The notes under the pieces: generated by a model
Databases searched by the model: none
Told to the model about the DNA's origin: nothing
What the model saw: only the letters and a program-made list of their open reading frames with translations
Shown: positions 8,173-17,050 of the stretch, in pieces
How the letters are laid out: each line of letters starts with the position of its first letter
Numbering within the stretch: position 1 is the stretch's first letter
DNA from: JAGXTF01 sp044224315
GTDB taxonomy: Bacteria > Bacteroidota > Bacteroidia > NS11-12g > UBA955
NCBI GenBank assembly: GCA_044224315.1
Contig: JBGAKR010000004.1
Coordinates: forward strand, 248,001 to 312,000
Direction of reading: 5' to 3'
Length of the DNA stretch: 64,000 nucleotides
Made by a program: the position numbers and the translations under genes

Positions 8173-11100
8173 ATGCGGTTGGGTAAAATAGCCATTTTGC
8201 TGCTTTGTTTATTGCAGGGCCCAAAACTTTATGGGCAAAAAATAGACAGGGCTGAATATTTTTGGGATTCCGATCCTGGCGTGGGAAATGGCACAGCTAT
8301 TTCGTTTGGCGGCAGTAAAGACACCCTGGATATTTCGCAAAAAATAAATTATGGCACTCTAACCGGTCGGCATTACCTGTACATACGGGTGCGCAGTACA
8401 ACCAAAAAATGGAGTATTTATCATTTTCAGGCCGTAGTTATTATTGATACCACTAAAATAAACCGTCATAAATTAGTAGGCGGAGAATATTTTTTTGATG
8501 CGGATACCGGAGTTGGTAAATCAACCCCCATCTCATTTTCGGCGCGCGATACCATAAATTCTACCCTTTCAATAAAAAAGAATTTAAGCGTTGGAAGTCA
8601 TACATTCTATGCCCGGTATAAAAACCAAAATGGCAAATGGTCTCCTTACCACACGCAGCGTTTTATTATCAGCGACAGCAGCAATAAACGCTTACAAATA
8701 CAGCAGATTGAGTATTTTATCGGACAAGATTCCGGGGTAGGACGCGGACAAAATATTGCATTTACGAAATCCGATACCGTTACCAAATTAACCCCTTGTA
8801 ATACCCAAAAACTAACGCCCGGATATTACTATGTAAGCGCAAGGGCTAAATCTAATAACCGGCTCTGGAGTCCTTATCATTTCGGTACTTTTAGGGTTAC
8901 CGACAGCAGTAGCAGCAATAAAAGAATATCCAAAATTGAATACATTTTTAATAAAGATACTGCGGTAGGAAAAGCCATTCAAATTTCATTTACAAAAAAA
9001 GATACGGTAGAAATTACTTTAAATACCGATTCGAAAAAACTACCCAAAGGGTGGAATAAAATTGCGGTGAGAGCAAGCACACCAAACAAGGTTTACTCTA
9101 CCCAAAATTGGGTAGCATTTCTGGTGCAGGACAGTACTCGCCGCAATAAACCCATAGCCGAATTGCAATATGCCCTGGATAATTATACTTCAGGTACCGT
9201 AAATGGAAAAATCAGCTATAATCCCGGGATTGATAGTATCAAATCATTCAACTTAAAAATTGATAGTGCCACTTCACTGGGCAGGCATTTTGAGTATGCA
9301 AGATTTAAATCTTATCTCAATTTCCCAGGCACATGGCATAAGGATACATTTACCATCATCAATTGCCCTATGATGGATACAGCCCAGTTTACAATGAGCA
9401 GCGCTGTGTGCCGCAACGACTCGGTTTTACTTACCCAAAAAATTACCAATTTTGGCAGTTGGCCTGCCGATACTTTTAATTTCAATTGGGATATTGGCAA
9501 TAATGGCTCGGTAGAAAGCACCAAGGCAAGCTATAAACACAAATTTACTACCGCCGGAAATATTGCGGTGAAATTGAGTTTTACCAAAAAATCTGACAGC
9601 CGGTGTAAAGGACAAATTGTAAAAAATATTGTGGTAGGTAAAATAGCCAACGATACCTTTACCAAACAAATTTGTAACGGAGATAGTTTTAAATTTAACG
9701 GGATTACCCGCAAAACTTCGGGTATTTATAAAGACACATTAAAAACGGTAATAGGCTGCGATAGTTTTGTTTTTTGCAACCTTGCTGTAAACCCCACCTA
9801 TTCCGGCACCATAGCCAAATCGATTTGCAATGGGGATTCGATTTTATTTGCTGGTGTATGGCGCAAAAGCAATGGTACCTTTACGCAATCCCTTAAAACC
9901 ACAAAAGGATGCGATAGTATTATCAAGCTCACACTCACTGTAAATCCCAAATATTTTAAGAAGGATACATTTACCATTTGTGCCAATGATACCCTAAAAA
10001 TTCACGGGAAAAAATACCGGATTGCCGGCTTATATACCGATACTTTTAAAACCAAAAAAGGATGCGACAGTATCTTTCTAACCCTGCTAAAAGTAAATCC
10101 ATCCTACAAAATCAGCATTGCCAAGGGCTTGTGTGCAGGGGATAGTATATTCTTTGACGGCAAATTTCGCAAAACCACCGGGGTATATACCGGCAATTTT
10201 AAAACCACCAAAAATTGTGACAGCATTGTAATCCTGAATTTACAAATTGAAGCTAAAATTGTGATGAATCAGAAAAAAGAAATCTGCCGGGACGACAGTA
10301 TTTTTCTGCAAAAGAAATTCAGAAAAACAGCCGGACTTTATTTCGATACATTTAAAGCAGTTAAAGGTTGCGACAGTTTGGTAATTACCCAATTGCAAAT
10401 AAACCAACCCGCGGTTACCAACCTCAATCAAACCATTTGTTTCAATAGCAGTTTTATTTTCGATGGCAAATTACTTACTGCCTCGGGCAACTATACACAG
10501 CACCTGAAAACTTATAAGGGTTGCGACAGTACTGTGGTATTAAAACTCACGGTACTGCCCGAGAGCAAAGGGTTCGACACCATACGCATTTGCAGTGGCG
10601 ACAGTGTTTTTCTGGCCAACGGATTCAGATCCATTGCCGGAAATTATGTAGAAACCATCAAAAATAAAGCAGGTTGCGACAGTGTAATTCAAACCACCCT
10701 GATTGTGCAACCACCCTATTTTAATGTGGTAAACGCACAAATTTGTTTAGGTACCAAATATCGCATGGCGGGCAAAGATTATTCCACACCCGGCAATTAT
10801 ACCCTGCGATTTAAATCGGTGGGTGGATGTGACAGTGTGGTATTGCTGAAATTAAAAGTACTGAAACAATTATTTACCCAATCTACCTTTGAATTGTGTG
10901 AGGGAGACAGTATTACCCTGGGCAATCGCAAGATTAAGAAAGGTGGCATTTATACCGATACATTTATTGCCCAAGGCGGTTGCGACAGCGTGGTGCAGAA
11001 TATTGTCATTGGGTTAAAGAAAATTGAATATATCAGTAAGGATACATTTTGCAGTGGAGACAGCCTGGTAATCGGGGGTAAATTTGTGTCCAAATCGGGT

Positions 11101-11640
11101 ACCTATACCGATAGATTTATCAGTGCTTCGGGCTGCGACAGCATTATCCATTACGAGCTTTATTTCAGGGCAGCACTGGGCGTAAAAGTGGTATCGGCGG
11201 GTTTTAACCAACTCAGTACCAACTTGCCATTCAGCACTTACCAATGGTTTAGAAACAACCTGATTATGCCCGGTGAAACCAACCGCACACTCAACATTAC
11301 CAAATCGGGGATTTATGATGTAACGGTAACCGATTCGATTGGTTGCAGGGCTTCTACCTTGGACGATAATTTTTTGCAACAGCGCAGTATTTCGCGCAAT
11401 CCATCCGTACATGTGTACCCCAACCCCACCGAAAATACCCTGTATATCGCTTTTGAGGAAATGCAAACCGGGGCTGTGCAATATGCTTTTACAAATTCGG
11501 CAGGCAGTTTGGTAAAACAGGGTGTACTATTGGCAAATGAAAATAAACTCGACCTAAGTCCATTCGCAGCCGGGGTATACCAATTAACCATTTTAAGCAG
11601 AAATAATATTTGGGTATCCAAAATTTTGGTAGTAAAATAG
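8173..11640 (+). CDS. T9SS type A repeat protein (1155 aa)
   Basis: Secreted surface protein with a signal peptide (MRLGKIAILLLCLLQGPKLYG). Three repeat regions are visible. First, about five copies of a roughly 77-residue unit with EYFFDADTGVG-like openings and GKWSPYH near the end (residues about 25-415). Second, a PKD-like segment (about 425-490). Third, ten copies of an exact-length 51-residue unit (residues 500 to about 1009) with a CxGDS opening and GCDS some 28 residues later, so each unit has two conserved cysteines that could pair. The C-terminus from about residue 1077 (HVYPNPTENTLYIAF ... KILVVK) is a T9SS type A sorting domain. It probably works as an adhesin or surface layer element; no enzyme motif was seen. 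Confidence 0.85.
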   Translation: MRLGKIAILLLCLLQGPKLYGQKIDRAEYFWDSDPGVGNGTAISFGGSKDTLDISQKINYGTLTGRHYLYIRVRSTTKKWSIYHFQAVVIIDTTKINRHKLVGGEYFFDADTGVGKSTPISFSARDTINSTLSIKKNLSVGSHTFYARYKNQNGKWSPYHTQRFIISDSSNKRLQIQQIEYFIGQDSGVGRGQNIAFTKSDTVTKLTPCNTQKLTPGYYYVSARAKSNNRLWSPYHFGTFRVTDSSSSNKRISKIEYIFNKDTAVGKAIQISFTKKDTVEITLNTDSKKLPKGWNKIAVRASTPNKVYSTQNWVAFLVQDSTRRNKPIAELQYALDNYTSGTVNGKISYNPGIDSIKSFNLKIDSATSLGRHFEYARFKSYLNFPGTWHKDTFTIINCPMMDTAQFTMSSAVCRNDSVLLTQKITNFGSWPADTFNFNWDIGNNGSVESTKASYKHKFTTAGNIAVKLSFTKKSDSRCKGQIVKNIVVGKIANDTFTKQICNGDSFKFNGITRKTSGIYKDTLKTVIGCDSFVFCNLAVNPTYSGTIAKSICNGDSILFAGVWRKSNGTFTQSLKTTKGCDSIIKLTLTVNPKYFKKDTFTICANDTLKIHGKKYRIAGLYTDTFKTKKGCDSIFLTLLKVNPSYKISIAKGLCAGDSIFFDGKFRKTTGVYTGNFKTTKNCDSIVILNLQIEAKIVMNQKKEICRDDSIFLQKKFRKTAGLYFDTFKAVKGCDSLVITQLQINQPAVTNLNQTICFNSSFIFDGKLLTASGNYTQHLKTYKGCDSTVVLKLTVLPESKGFDTIRICSGDSVFLANGFRSIAGNYVETIKNKAGCDSVIQTTLIVQPPYFNVVNAQICLGTKYRMAGKDYSTPGNYTLRFKSVGGCDSVVLLKLKVLKQLFTQSTFELCEGDSITLGNRKIKKGGIYTDTFIAQGGCDSVVQNIVIGLKKIEYISKDTFCSGDSLVIGGKFVSKSGTYTDRFISASGCDSIIHYELYFRAALGVKVVSAGFNQLSTNLPFSTYQWFRNNLIMPGETNRTLNITKSGIYDVTVTDSIGCRASTLDDNFLQQRSISRNPSVHVYPNPTENTLYIAFEEMQTGAVQYAFTNSAGSLVKQGVLLANENKLDLSPFAAGVYQLTILSRNNIWVSKILVVK

Positions 11641-11656
11641 CCGGTACAAATCAAGT

Positions 11657-14617
11657 ATGAAAGGGTGGCTAAAAATAGGGATTGCTTTCCCGTTGCTTGT
11701 ATTTGCGCATTTTAGCCACGCAGGAGTTCCGGAATATAAAAAACATCTGATTGCCTCGGTCTCTAACTGGAATTGCCGGATACAGATGCTGCACGAGTTG
11801 CCCAATGGAATGATACTGCTGGGAACGGAATGCGGTCTTAAATATTTTGATGGGAAAAAGGTCGAAGATTTGCCGTTTATGGATAATCAGTCCATCACCG
11901 GAATATCCAGCTACAGCGCCGATTCGGTTATAATTACCACTACGGTAGAGATTGTATTATTGAATATTAAAAATTTCAGTTCACGTGTAATTTATAACAT
12001 GGGAACCCAGCAACAGAGTGTGATCAGCAAATCGCTGCGCGTAAGAAACACACTCTATATCAGCAGCACCGGTGGCCTGCATAAGCTGGATTTTAAAAGT
12101 AAAAAACTTACCCATATTACCCGGAATATAAAGGATTTAAACAACGATCCGCCCGGCTCTTACCGGCGATACCTGCAGTATTTTCCCGAAAACAACCAGC
12201 TTGTTTTCAACCATTCTTACGGCATCATTATTTATGCATTGGACAACAACCAGGAAACAATGATTTACCGCAAAGAAGCAAGGGATATAAGGTTTGCCTT
12301 CCCCATAAAAAACGGGTACATCTTCAGTTTTGCTAATTCCAAATCCAATATATTCACGGTAGATCTGGTTCATCATACCGAACAGGAAACCGGAGATATT
12401 GATAGCAGTATACTAAAATCGGAAGCATATGCAATAACCGAGCATAATTTATTTACTTCCAAACCCAATAACCGCTATGGAATCTACTCGCAGCAGCAGC
12501 AGGAAATGCTGTATTTTTATTCCAAAGAGGTAATTGCAATGAATCCGTTGATGTGTATTTACCCATCGGCCCGTTATCCCCGGTTTTATTATTTAGGCGT
12601 TGGCACAGACCTTATTTTGCTTACGCCTATGTTTCCCAATATTTCTCCGGTAAAATTTGAATACAATTTACCCCCGCTGCGCAATGACCATCCTACCAAT
12701 AACGAAGGTGCCTTTTATAGCGATTCGGGGATTTATTTATTGGGCAAAAACGGCTCGGTATTGCTGTTTAATTCAGGGTTGCAAAAGGTGGAATACAACC
12801 TTTACCCGCCGGCGGCAATTCAGGCCGAAATTGACATTCTGAGCCTGAAAAAATACGATGCAGATAATCTGATACTATTCGGCAATCGCGGATACTGTTT
12901 TTTTAACATACACACCCGCAGTTTCTATAAAAAACGCTTATTTGAACCGCGGTGGGACAATCTGATTACAGACAGAAATTTGCTGGATATCGATAAAAAC
13001 AACAAGCGTATCATCGTATCCATTTACAGAAAAGGATTACTGATAAAAAACCTGGAGAATGACAGTGAATTTTTATTCAACGGCAACGATTTAAAGATTT
13101 TCAGGACCGTACGAAAAATTAAGGCCATCAATGAGGACGAATATTTTTTTGGGGCCAATGGTTTTGACGGACTTTGGCGGTATAATTTTAAAACCGGGAA
13201 AAGTGTGTATTGGGATGCCAGGCTTTTTGCATCCTTGGGTATAAGGCAACCCGTAATACACTGTATTGAAATTATCAAGGATACCGCTTATGTGGGTACC
13301 ATGCAAAACATTTTCAAAGTAAATTTAAAAACCCATAAAATATTTGACCGTATTACCTCCAATAGTATATTCTTTGGTATCATTTATTATATTCAAAAAC
13401 TCGGAAATAAAATATTGGTTTACAACCGCAACTACATTTTTTTACTCGAAAATAACAAGTTGGTATTGCTTGCCAAATCGTCTGAAACTGAATCTTTTAA
13501 GTATATCTGGAAACTGCATAATACTTTTTATGTATATACCAATAAAAATATTTCCATATTAAATCTGCAATTGCCCCCGCCGGGTGTATTTGTCAATCTG
13601 ATTAAAACAGACAACCAATATTTGGTATTTCAATCGTTGCAAAATAACCTGCATTTTGAGGAGAATCCCAAGAATATTTCCTTGCATTTCGGCACTTCCC
13701 TGCCCCAGTATTTTCTCAACAACGGGCATATTTATTATAAATTTAAAAATGAAAACAACTGGAATAAAATTGCCGATAATGTAATTAATTTAAACAGTTT
13801 ACGGGCTGGCAAGTACTCCCTGGAGTTTTATATTGAATGGGGCAATGTGCGCAGCCAGGTTCAAACCTTTTCATTCAGCATAGCACCCCGTTGGTTTGAG
13901 TCAGGTTGGTTTTATGTGTCGGCCGTATTGCTGGCCATATTGCTCACCTACCTATTTGTGCGCCAAAGATTACAGGCCCAAAACAACCGGCGCAAGCGCG
14001 AGATAGGCAACACCCTGTTGGCCATTGAAGAGGAAAGAGAAAGATTGAGCCAGGAATTTCACGATGGAATTGGCCCCAACCTCAGTACCCTGAAGCTGTG
14101 GTTAGACCCGGCCAATGTGCAACCCATGGTAGAACGCAATACCATAAAGGCCCACCTCGATCAAACCATTCTGTCGATCCGCCGCATAATACAGGATTTA
14201 AGTCCGCACGATTTAGACAAAGACGGATTGGCAGTGGCCTTACAAAAATACATTCATGAATTGCAGGCTACGGGCATTGCCCCGCGATTTATTTCCAACC
14301 TGAATATTGGAAACCAGCGGTTTTCTACCCTTATTGAGATAAACCTGTACCGCATAGCCCAGGAGTTGATAAACAATGCCCTGAAACATGCAGGGGCCGC
14401 TGAAATCCATATAGACCTGCTGCGCGAATCAGACAAGATTTCACTCATCATTACCGATGATGGCAGGGGATTTGACATAGGGCAGAATGCCAGCGGATTC
14501 GGGTTAAAAAACATTCAAAACCGGGTAGCTACCATGAACGGGAAGATGGATTTTTCAAGTTCGGCAGAATTTGGCACTTCTGTTGTAATTTTGGTGCCCA
14601 TTGAGCTCCCCCGTTAA
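11657..14617 (+). CDS. Propeller-type sensor histidine kinase
   Basis: Membrane sensor of a two-component system. A signal peptide (KIGIAFPLLVFAHFSHAG) is followed by a periplasmic region of about 640 residues with recurring beta-strand motifs of the two-component-regulator propeller type, then a Y_Y_Y-like beta-sandwich (SLHFGTSLPQYF ... SFSIAPRWFESGWF). One transmembrane helix follows (FYVSAVLLAILLTYLFV), then a HisKA_3 dimerization helix with the phospho-accepting histidine at about H802 (LSQEFHDGIGPNLSTLK) and a HATPase domain with LINNALKHAGAA, DDGRGFD and GFGLKNIQNRV. HisKA_3 kinases pair with LuxR/NarL-type regulators, and one is encoded directly downstream, overlapping by 17 nt. Only 16 bp separate it from the T9SS protein gene upstream. 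The ligand is unknown. Confidence 0.92.
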   Translation: MKGWLKIGIAFPLLVFAHFSHAGVPEYKKHLIASVSNWNCRIQMLHELPNGMILLGTECGLKYFDGKKVEDLPFMDNQSITGISSYSADSVIITTTVEIVLLNIKNFSSRVIYNMGTQQQSVISKSLRVRNTLYISSTGGLHKLDFKSKKLTHITRNIKDLNNDPPGSYRRYLQYFPENNQLVFNHSYGIIIYALDNNQETMIYRKEARDIRFAFPIKNGYIFSFANSKSNIFTVDLVHHTEQETGDIDSSILKSEAYAITEHNLFTSKPNNRYGIYSQQQQEMLYFYSKEVIAMNPLMCIYPSARYPRFYYLGVGTDLILLTPMFPNISPVKFEYNLPPLRNDHPTNNEGAFYSDSGIYLLGKNGSVLLFNSGLQKVEYNLYPPAAIQAEIDILSLKKYDADNLILFGNRGYCFFNIHTRSFYKKRLFEPRWDNLITDRNLLDIDKNNKRIIVSIYRKGLLIKNLENDSEFLFNGNDLKIFRTVRKIKAINEDEYFFGANGFDGLWRYNFKTGKSVYWDARLFASLGIRQPVIHCIEIIKDTAYVGTMQNIFKVNLKTHKIFDRITSNSIFFGIIYYIQKLGNKILVYNRNYIFLLENNKLVLLAKSSETESFKYIWKLHNTFYVYTNKNISILNLQLPPPGVFVNLIKTDNQYLVFQSLQNNLHFEENPKNISLHFGTSLPQYFLNNGHIYYKFKNENNWNKIADNVINLNSLRAGKYSLEFYIEWGNVRSQVQTFSFSIAPRWFESGWFYVSAVLLAILLTYLFVRQRLQAQNNRRKREIGNTLLAIEEERERLSQEFHDGIGPNLSTLKLWLDPANVQPMVERNTIKAHLDQTILSIRRIIQDLSPHDLDKDGLAVALQKYIHELQATGIAPRFISNLNIGNQRFSTLIEINLYRIAQELINNALKHAGAAEIHIDLLRESDKISLIITDDGRGFDIGQNASGFGLKNIQNRVATMNGKMDFSSSAEFGTSVVILVPIELPR

Positions 14618-15257
14618 TTACCTCATCATTGAAGACCATACCTTATTTGGAATAGCGCTGGACCAACTCCTCAGTGGCATTCCAAACCTGGTATCATTGG
14701 GGGTATTGCAAAGCCATGTGAATATCGGGGGGGATATCGATGGCAAAAAACCCGGGCTCATATTTCTGGATTTGCACATGCCCGAAAAAAGCGGATTCGA
14801 CATACTGGAGGATTTTCAAAAACGCGGAGGCCGCTTGCCAAAAGTCATTGTGGTAAGTATGCTTACCGACCCCAATATTATTAAAAAAGCCCTGGATATG
14901 GGGGCCATGGGTTTTATACCCAAAAATACCGATTACAATGAGTTAAAAACCGCCATTGAGGCCGTTTTGAATGGTGAAAAATATATAAATCCGCATCTTG
15001 CAAATGAACTGGCCCATGTATCGGCCGGAAATGGCGATGAGAACACCAATTTTCAGCATGCCTACAATGCCCTTTCCAAGCGCGAAAAAGAAATATTAAA
15101 ACACATAGCCCTGGGCCTTACCAATAAGCAAATTGCCGAAAAACTTTTTCTGAGCCCGCTTACCGTAAAAACACACCGGCACAATATTCTTCAAAAATTA
15201 AACTTAAACAACACCGCTTCGGTAGTGCGCTTTATTACCAGTTTGGGGATCATTTAA
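14601..15257 (+). CDS. LuxR/NarL-family response regulator
   Basis: Partner of the preceding kinase. The receiver domain has IIEDH at residues 9-13, the phosphorylatable aspartate at D57 (FLDLHMP) and a VVSM switch strand. The C-terminal LuxR-type helix-turn-helix reads LSKREKEILKHIALGLTNKQ and then AEKLFLSPLTVKTHRHNILQ. Total length is 218 residues, usual for the family. The start is TTG at 14601, inside the kinase gene; no ATG fits, and overlapping ends suggest coupled translation. As a DNA-binding activator it is the natural candidate to bind the palindromes at 6998-7013 and 15301-15316 that precede its own operon and the next one. Confidence 0.93.
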   Translation: MSSPVNYLIIEDHTLFGIALDQLLSGIPNLVSLGVLQSHVNIGGDIDGKKPGLIFLDLHMPEKSGFDILEDFQKRGGRLPKVIVVSMLTDPNIIKKALDMGAMGFIPKNTDYNELKTAIEAVLNGEKYINPHLANELAHVSAGNGDENTNFQHAYNALSKREKEILKHIALGLTNKQIAEKLFLSPLTVKTHRHNILQKLNLNNTASVVRFITSLGII

Positions 15258-15300
15258 ATCCCGTTTCTCTGTCCTAAACACCCATCCGCCGGCTGGTTTT

Positions 15301-15316
15301 TACACCCTAAGGTGTA
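15301..15316. promoter_or_regulatory. 16-bp palindrome, candidate operator, copy 2
   Basis: TACACCCTAAGGTGTA: identical to copy 1 at 6998 except for one central base. Both copies are preceded by TTTT and followed by TTT. The centre is about 45 bp before the likely GTG start at 15354, matching the position of copy 1. Confidence 0.6.
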
Positions 15317-15339
15317 TTTCGAACCCTGTTAGCGGCTTT

Positions 15340-15347
15340 TAGCTTTG
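15340..15347 (+). promoter_or_regulatory. Candidate -7 box of the 15354 operon
   Basis: TAGCTTTG is a perfect match to TAnnTTTG and lies 6 nt before GTG 15354. This placement favours GTG 15354 over TTG 15345 as start, since the TTG lies inside the box. No clear -33 element is seen; the palindrome sits in the position of an activator site. Confidence 0.55.
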
Positions 15348-15353
15348 CTAGCG

Positions 15354-17048
15354 GTGAAAATACCGTGTGGATTGATTTTGTGTTTCCTCGGCTTCAGCTC
15401 TCTGCAGGGACAGGATCTGGAGCAACTCAGAGAAAAATTTAAATTCAAGGGCAAACAGCCCTTAACCTTCCATGGCAATTTCAGCACCGGCATTGCAGGT
15501 TATAGCAGCAATTCGCCAGCCAAACGCACTGCGCCGGTAAACTGGTATGTTTCAGGCAATCCTACCCTTAGCATATACGGCATCAGCCTGCCATTTAATT
15601 TTACCTATAACGAAACCGGCCGCAGCCTCACACATCCGTTCGTATACCAGTTTTATGGGGTAAGTCCCAAATACAAATGGATAACCCTGCACCTGGGTTT
15701 TAGAAGTTTAAATTTTACCGATTATACCATGACCGGTATGCTGTTTAAGGGTTGGGGGGCCGAATTAAATCCAAAAAAATTGCGGTTTGCGGTTTTCAAC
15801 GGAGTTACCAATCAGGCGGTACTGCCCGATACCAGCAACGGAGCCAATGGTATATACCTGGCCACTTACAAGCGCACACTGAAGGGGATAAAAATCGGCA
15901 TTGGCCAGGGAAATACATTTACCGATGTAGCCTTGATTAAGGGCAAAGACGATTCAAGCTCGCTGCCATTTAATCCCGAATTGCTGACCATAAAACCTGC
16001 CGATAACTTGGCCTTGGGCGTTAAATCGCGCATTGGTTTTGGCAAACATTGGTATATCGAAGGCGATGGAGCCCTGAGTTTGTACACCAAAAATGTGCGG
16101 AGTGATTCTATTCTGGTAAATTCTTTTTTAAATAAAATAAGTGATGTGATTGTGGTAAACACCACTTCATCGGTTTACTACGCCGGCCATGTAATGCTGG
16201 GTACCCAATATAAAAAATGGGGCATTAGCAGCCGCATCAGAGAAATCAGCAATGAGTACAAAACCATGGGCATGTATTTTGTGCAAGGCGATATACGTGA
16301 ATACAGTGTATCGCCCAGTGTGCGCTTATTTAAAAACCGCCTTACAGTAAACAGCACAGTGGGTTTTTACAAAGACAATATCAGCGGGCTGAAAGCCACC
16401 TCTACCGTGCGCAATATTTTTAATTTTAACACCCAGGTTTTACTCATCAAAAACATGATAATCGGAGGCAGTTATGCCAATTTTGGCACCTCGCGCACCA
16501 ACGGTACCGCCCAGCTCAATGATTCGGTGCGATTCAGTATTATCAATCAATCGGTGGGTGTAAACTGGGGTTACCAGATCAAAGGCAAAAGCTATAACAA
16601 AGCCATTCAATTGGTATTAAACCAGCAAACTGCGGCAGATAGAAATGAATTTACCGAACGATTTACAAATAGCAATACCCGCATGGCCAATCTGTCGTAC
16701 AGTTTAAATGAAATCAAAACCGGATCCCAGATCAGTGGAGGCATCAGCCTGTCAAACTTTACAACTTATCTGCAGAAAAATACATTGATAGGACCATCGG
16801 TGCAGGCCTCGCGCGCTTTTTGGAAGAAAAAACTGCGCTTATCGGCAGGTGTAAATTATTCGCAACGCTATTTAAACAGTAAAAATCTGGGCAGCATTTC
16901 CAATATGAATCTGCAAACACAATGGACATTGGGCAAGCATCACCAATTGTCGGCCGGGGGCAACCTCATACTCAACAATACGGGTATAATTTCGAATTCT
17001 ACCCTTAACGAAAAACGCTGGAATATTCGCTATAATTTTCAATTCTAA
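15354..17048 (+). CDS. Putative outer-membrane beta-barrel protein
   Basis: No family is recognised with certainty. With a GTG start at 15354 the product begins MKIPCGLILCFLGFSSLQGQ, a good signal peptide; TTG 15345 would add three residues but sits inside the promoter box. The rest alternates aromatic and polar residues in many amphipathic strands (ITLHLGFRSLNFTDYTM, IGGSYANFGTSRTN, AGVNYSQRYLNSKN) and ends in a terminal strand with phenylalanine (WNIRYNFQF), as outer-membrane barrels do. An early conserved-looking part, YVSGNPTLSIYGISLPFNFT, resembles other Bacteroidota outer-membrane proteins. It is the first gene of an operon with two very tightly spaced secreted-protein genes (2 and 4 bp gaps), so it may anchor or export them. 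That role is inferred. Confidence 0.65.
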   Translation: MKIPCGLILCFLGFSSLQGQDLEQLREKFKFKGKQPLTFHGNFSTGIAGYSSNSPAKRTAPVNWYVSGNPTLSIYGISLPFNFTYNETGRSLTHPFVYQFYGVSPKYKWITLHLGFRSLNFTDYTMTGMLFKGWGAELNPKKLRFAVFNGVTNQAVLPDTSNGANGIYLATYKRTLKGIKIGIGQGNTFTDVALIKGKDDSSSLPFNPELLTIKPADNLALGVKSRIGFGKHWYIEGDGALSLYTKNVRSDSILVNSFLNKISDVIVVNTTSSVYYAGHVMLGTQYKKWGISSRIREISNEYKTMGMYFVQGDIREYSVSPSVRLFKNRLTVNSTVGFYKDNISGLKATSTVRNIFNFNTQVLLIKNMIIGGSYANFGTSRTNGTAQLNDSVRFSIINQSVGVNWGYQIKGKSYNKAIQLVLNQQTAADRNEFTERFTNSNTRMANLSYSLNEIKTGSQISGGISLSNFTTYLQKNTLIGPSVQASRAFWKKKLRLSAGVNYSQRYLNSKNLGSISNMNLQTQWTLGKHHQLSAGGNLILNNTGIISNSTLNEKRWNIRYNFQF

Positions 17049-17050
17049 GA

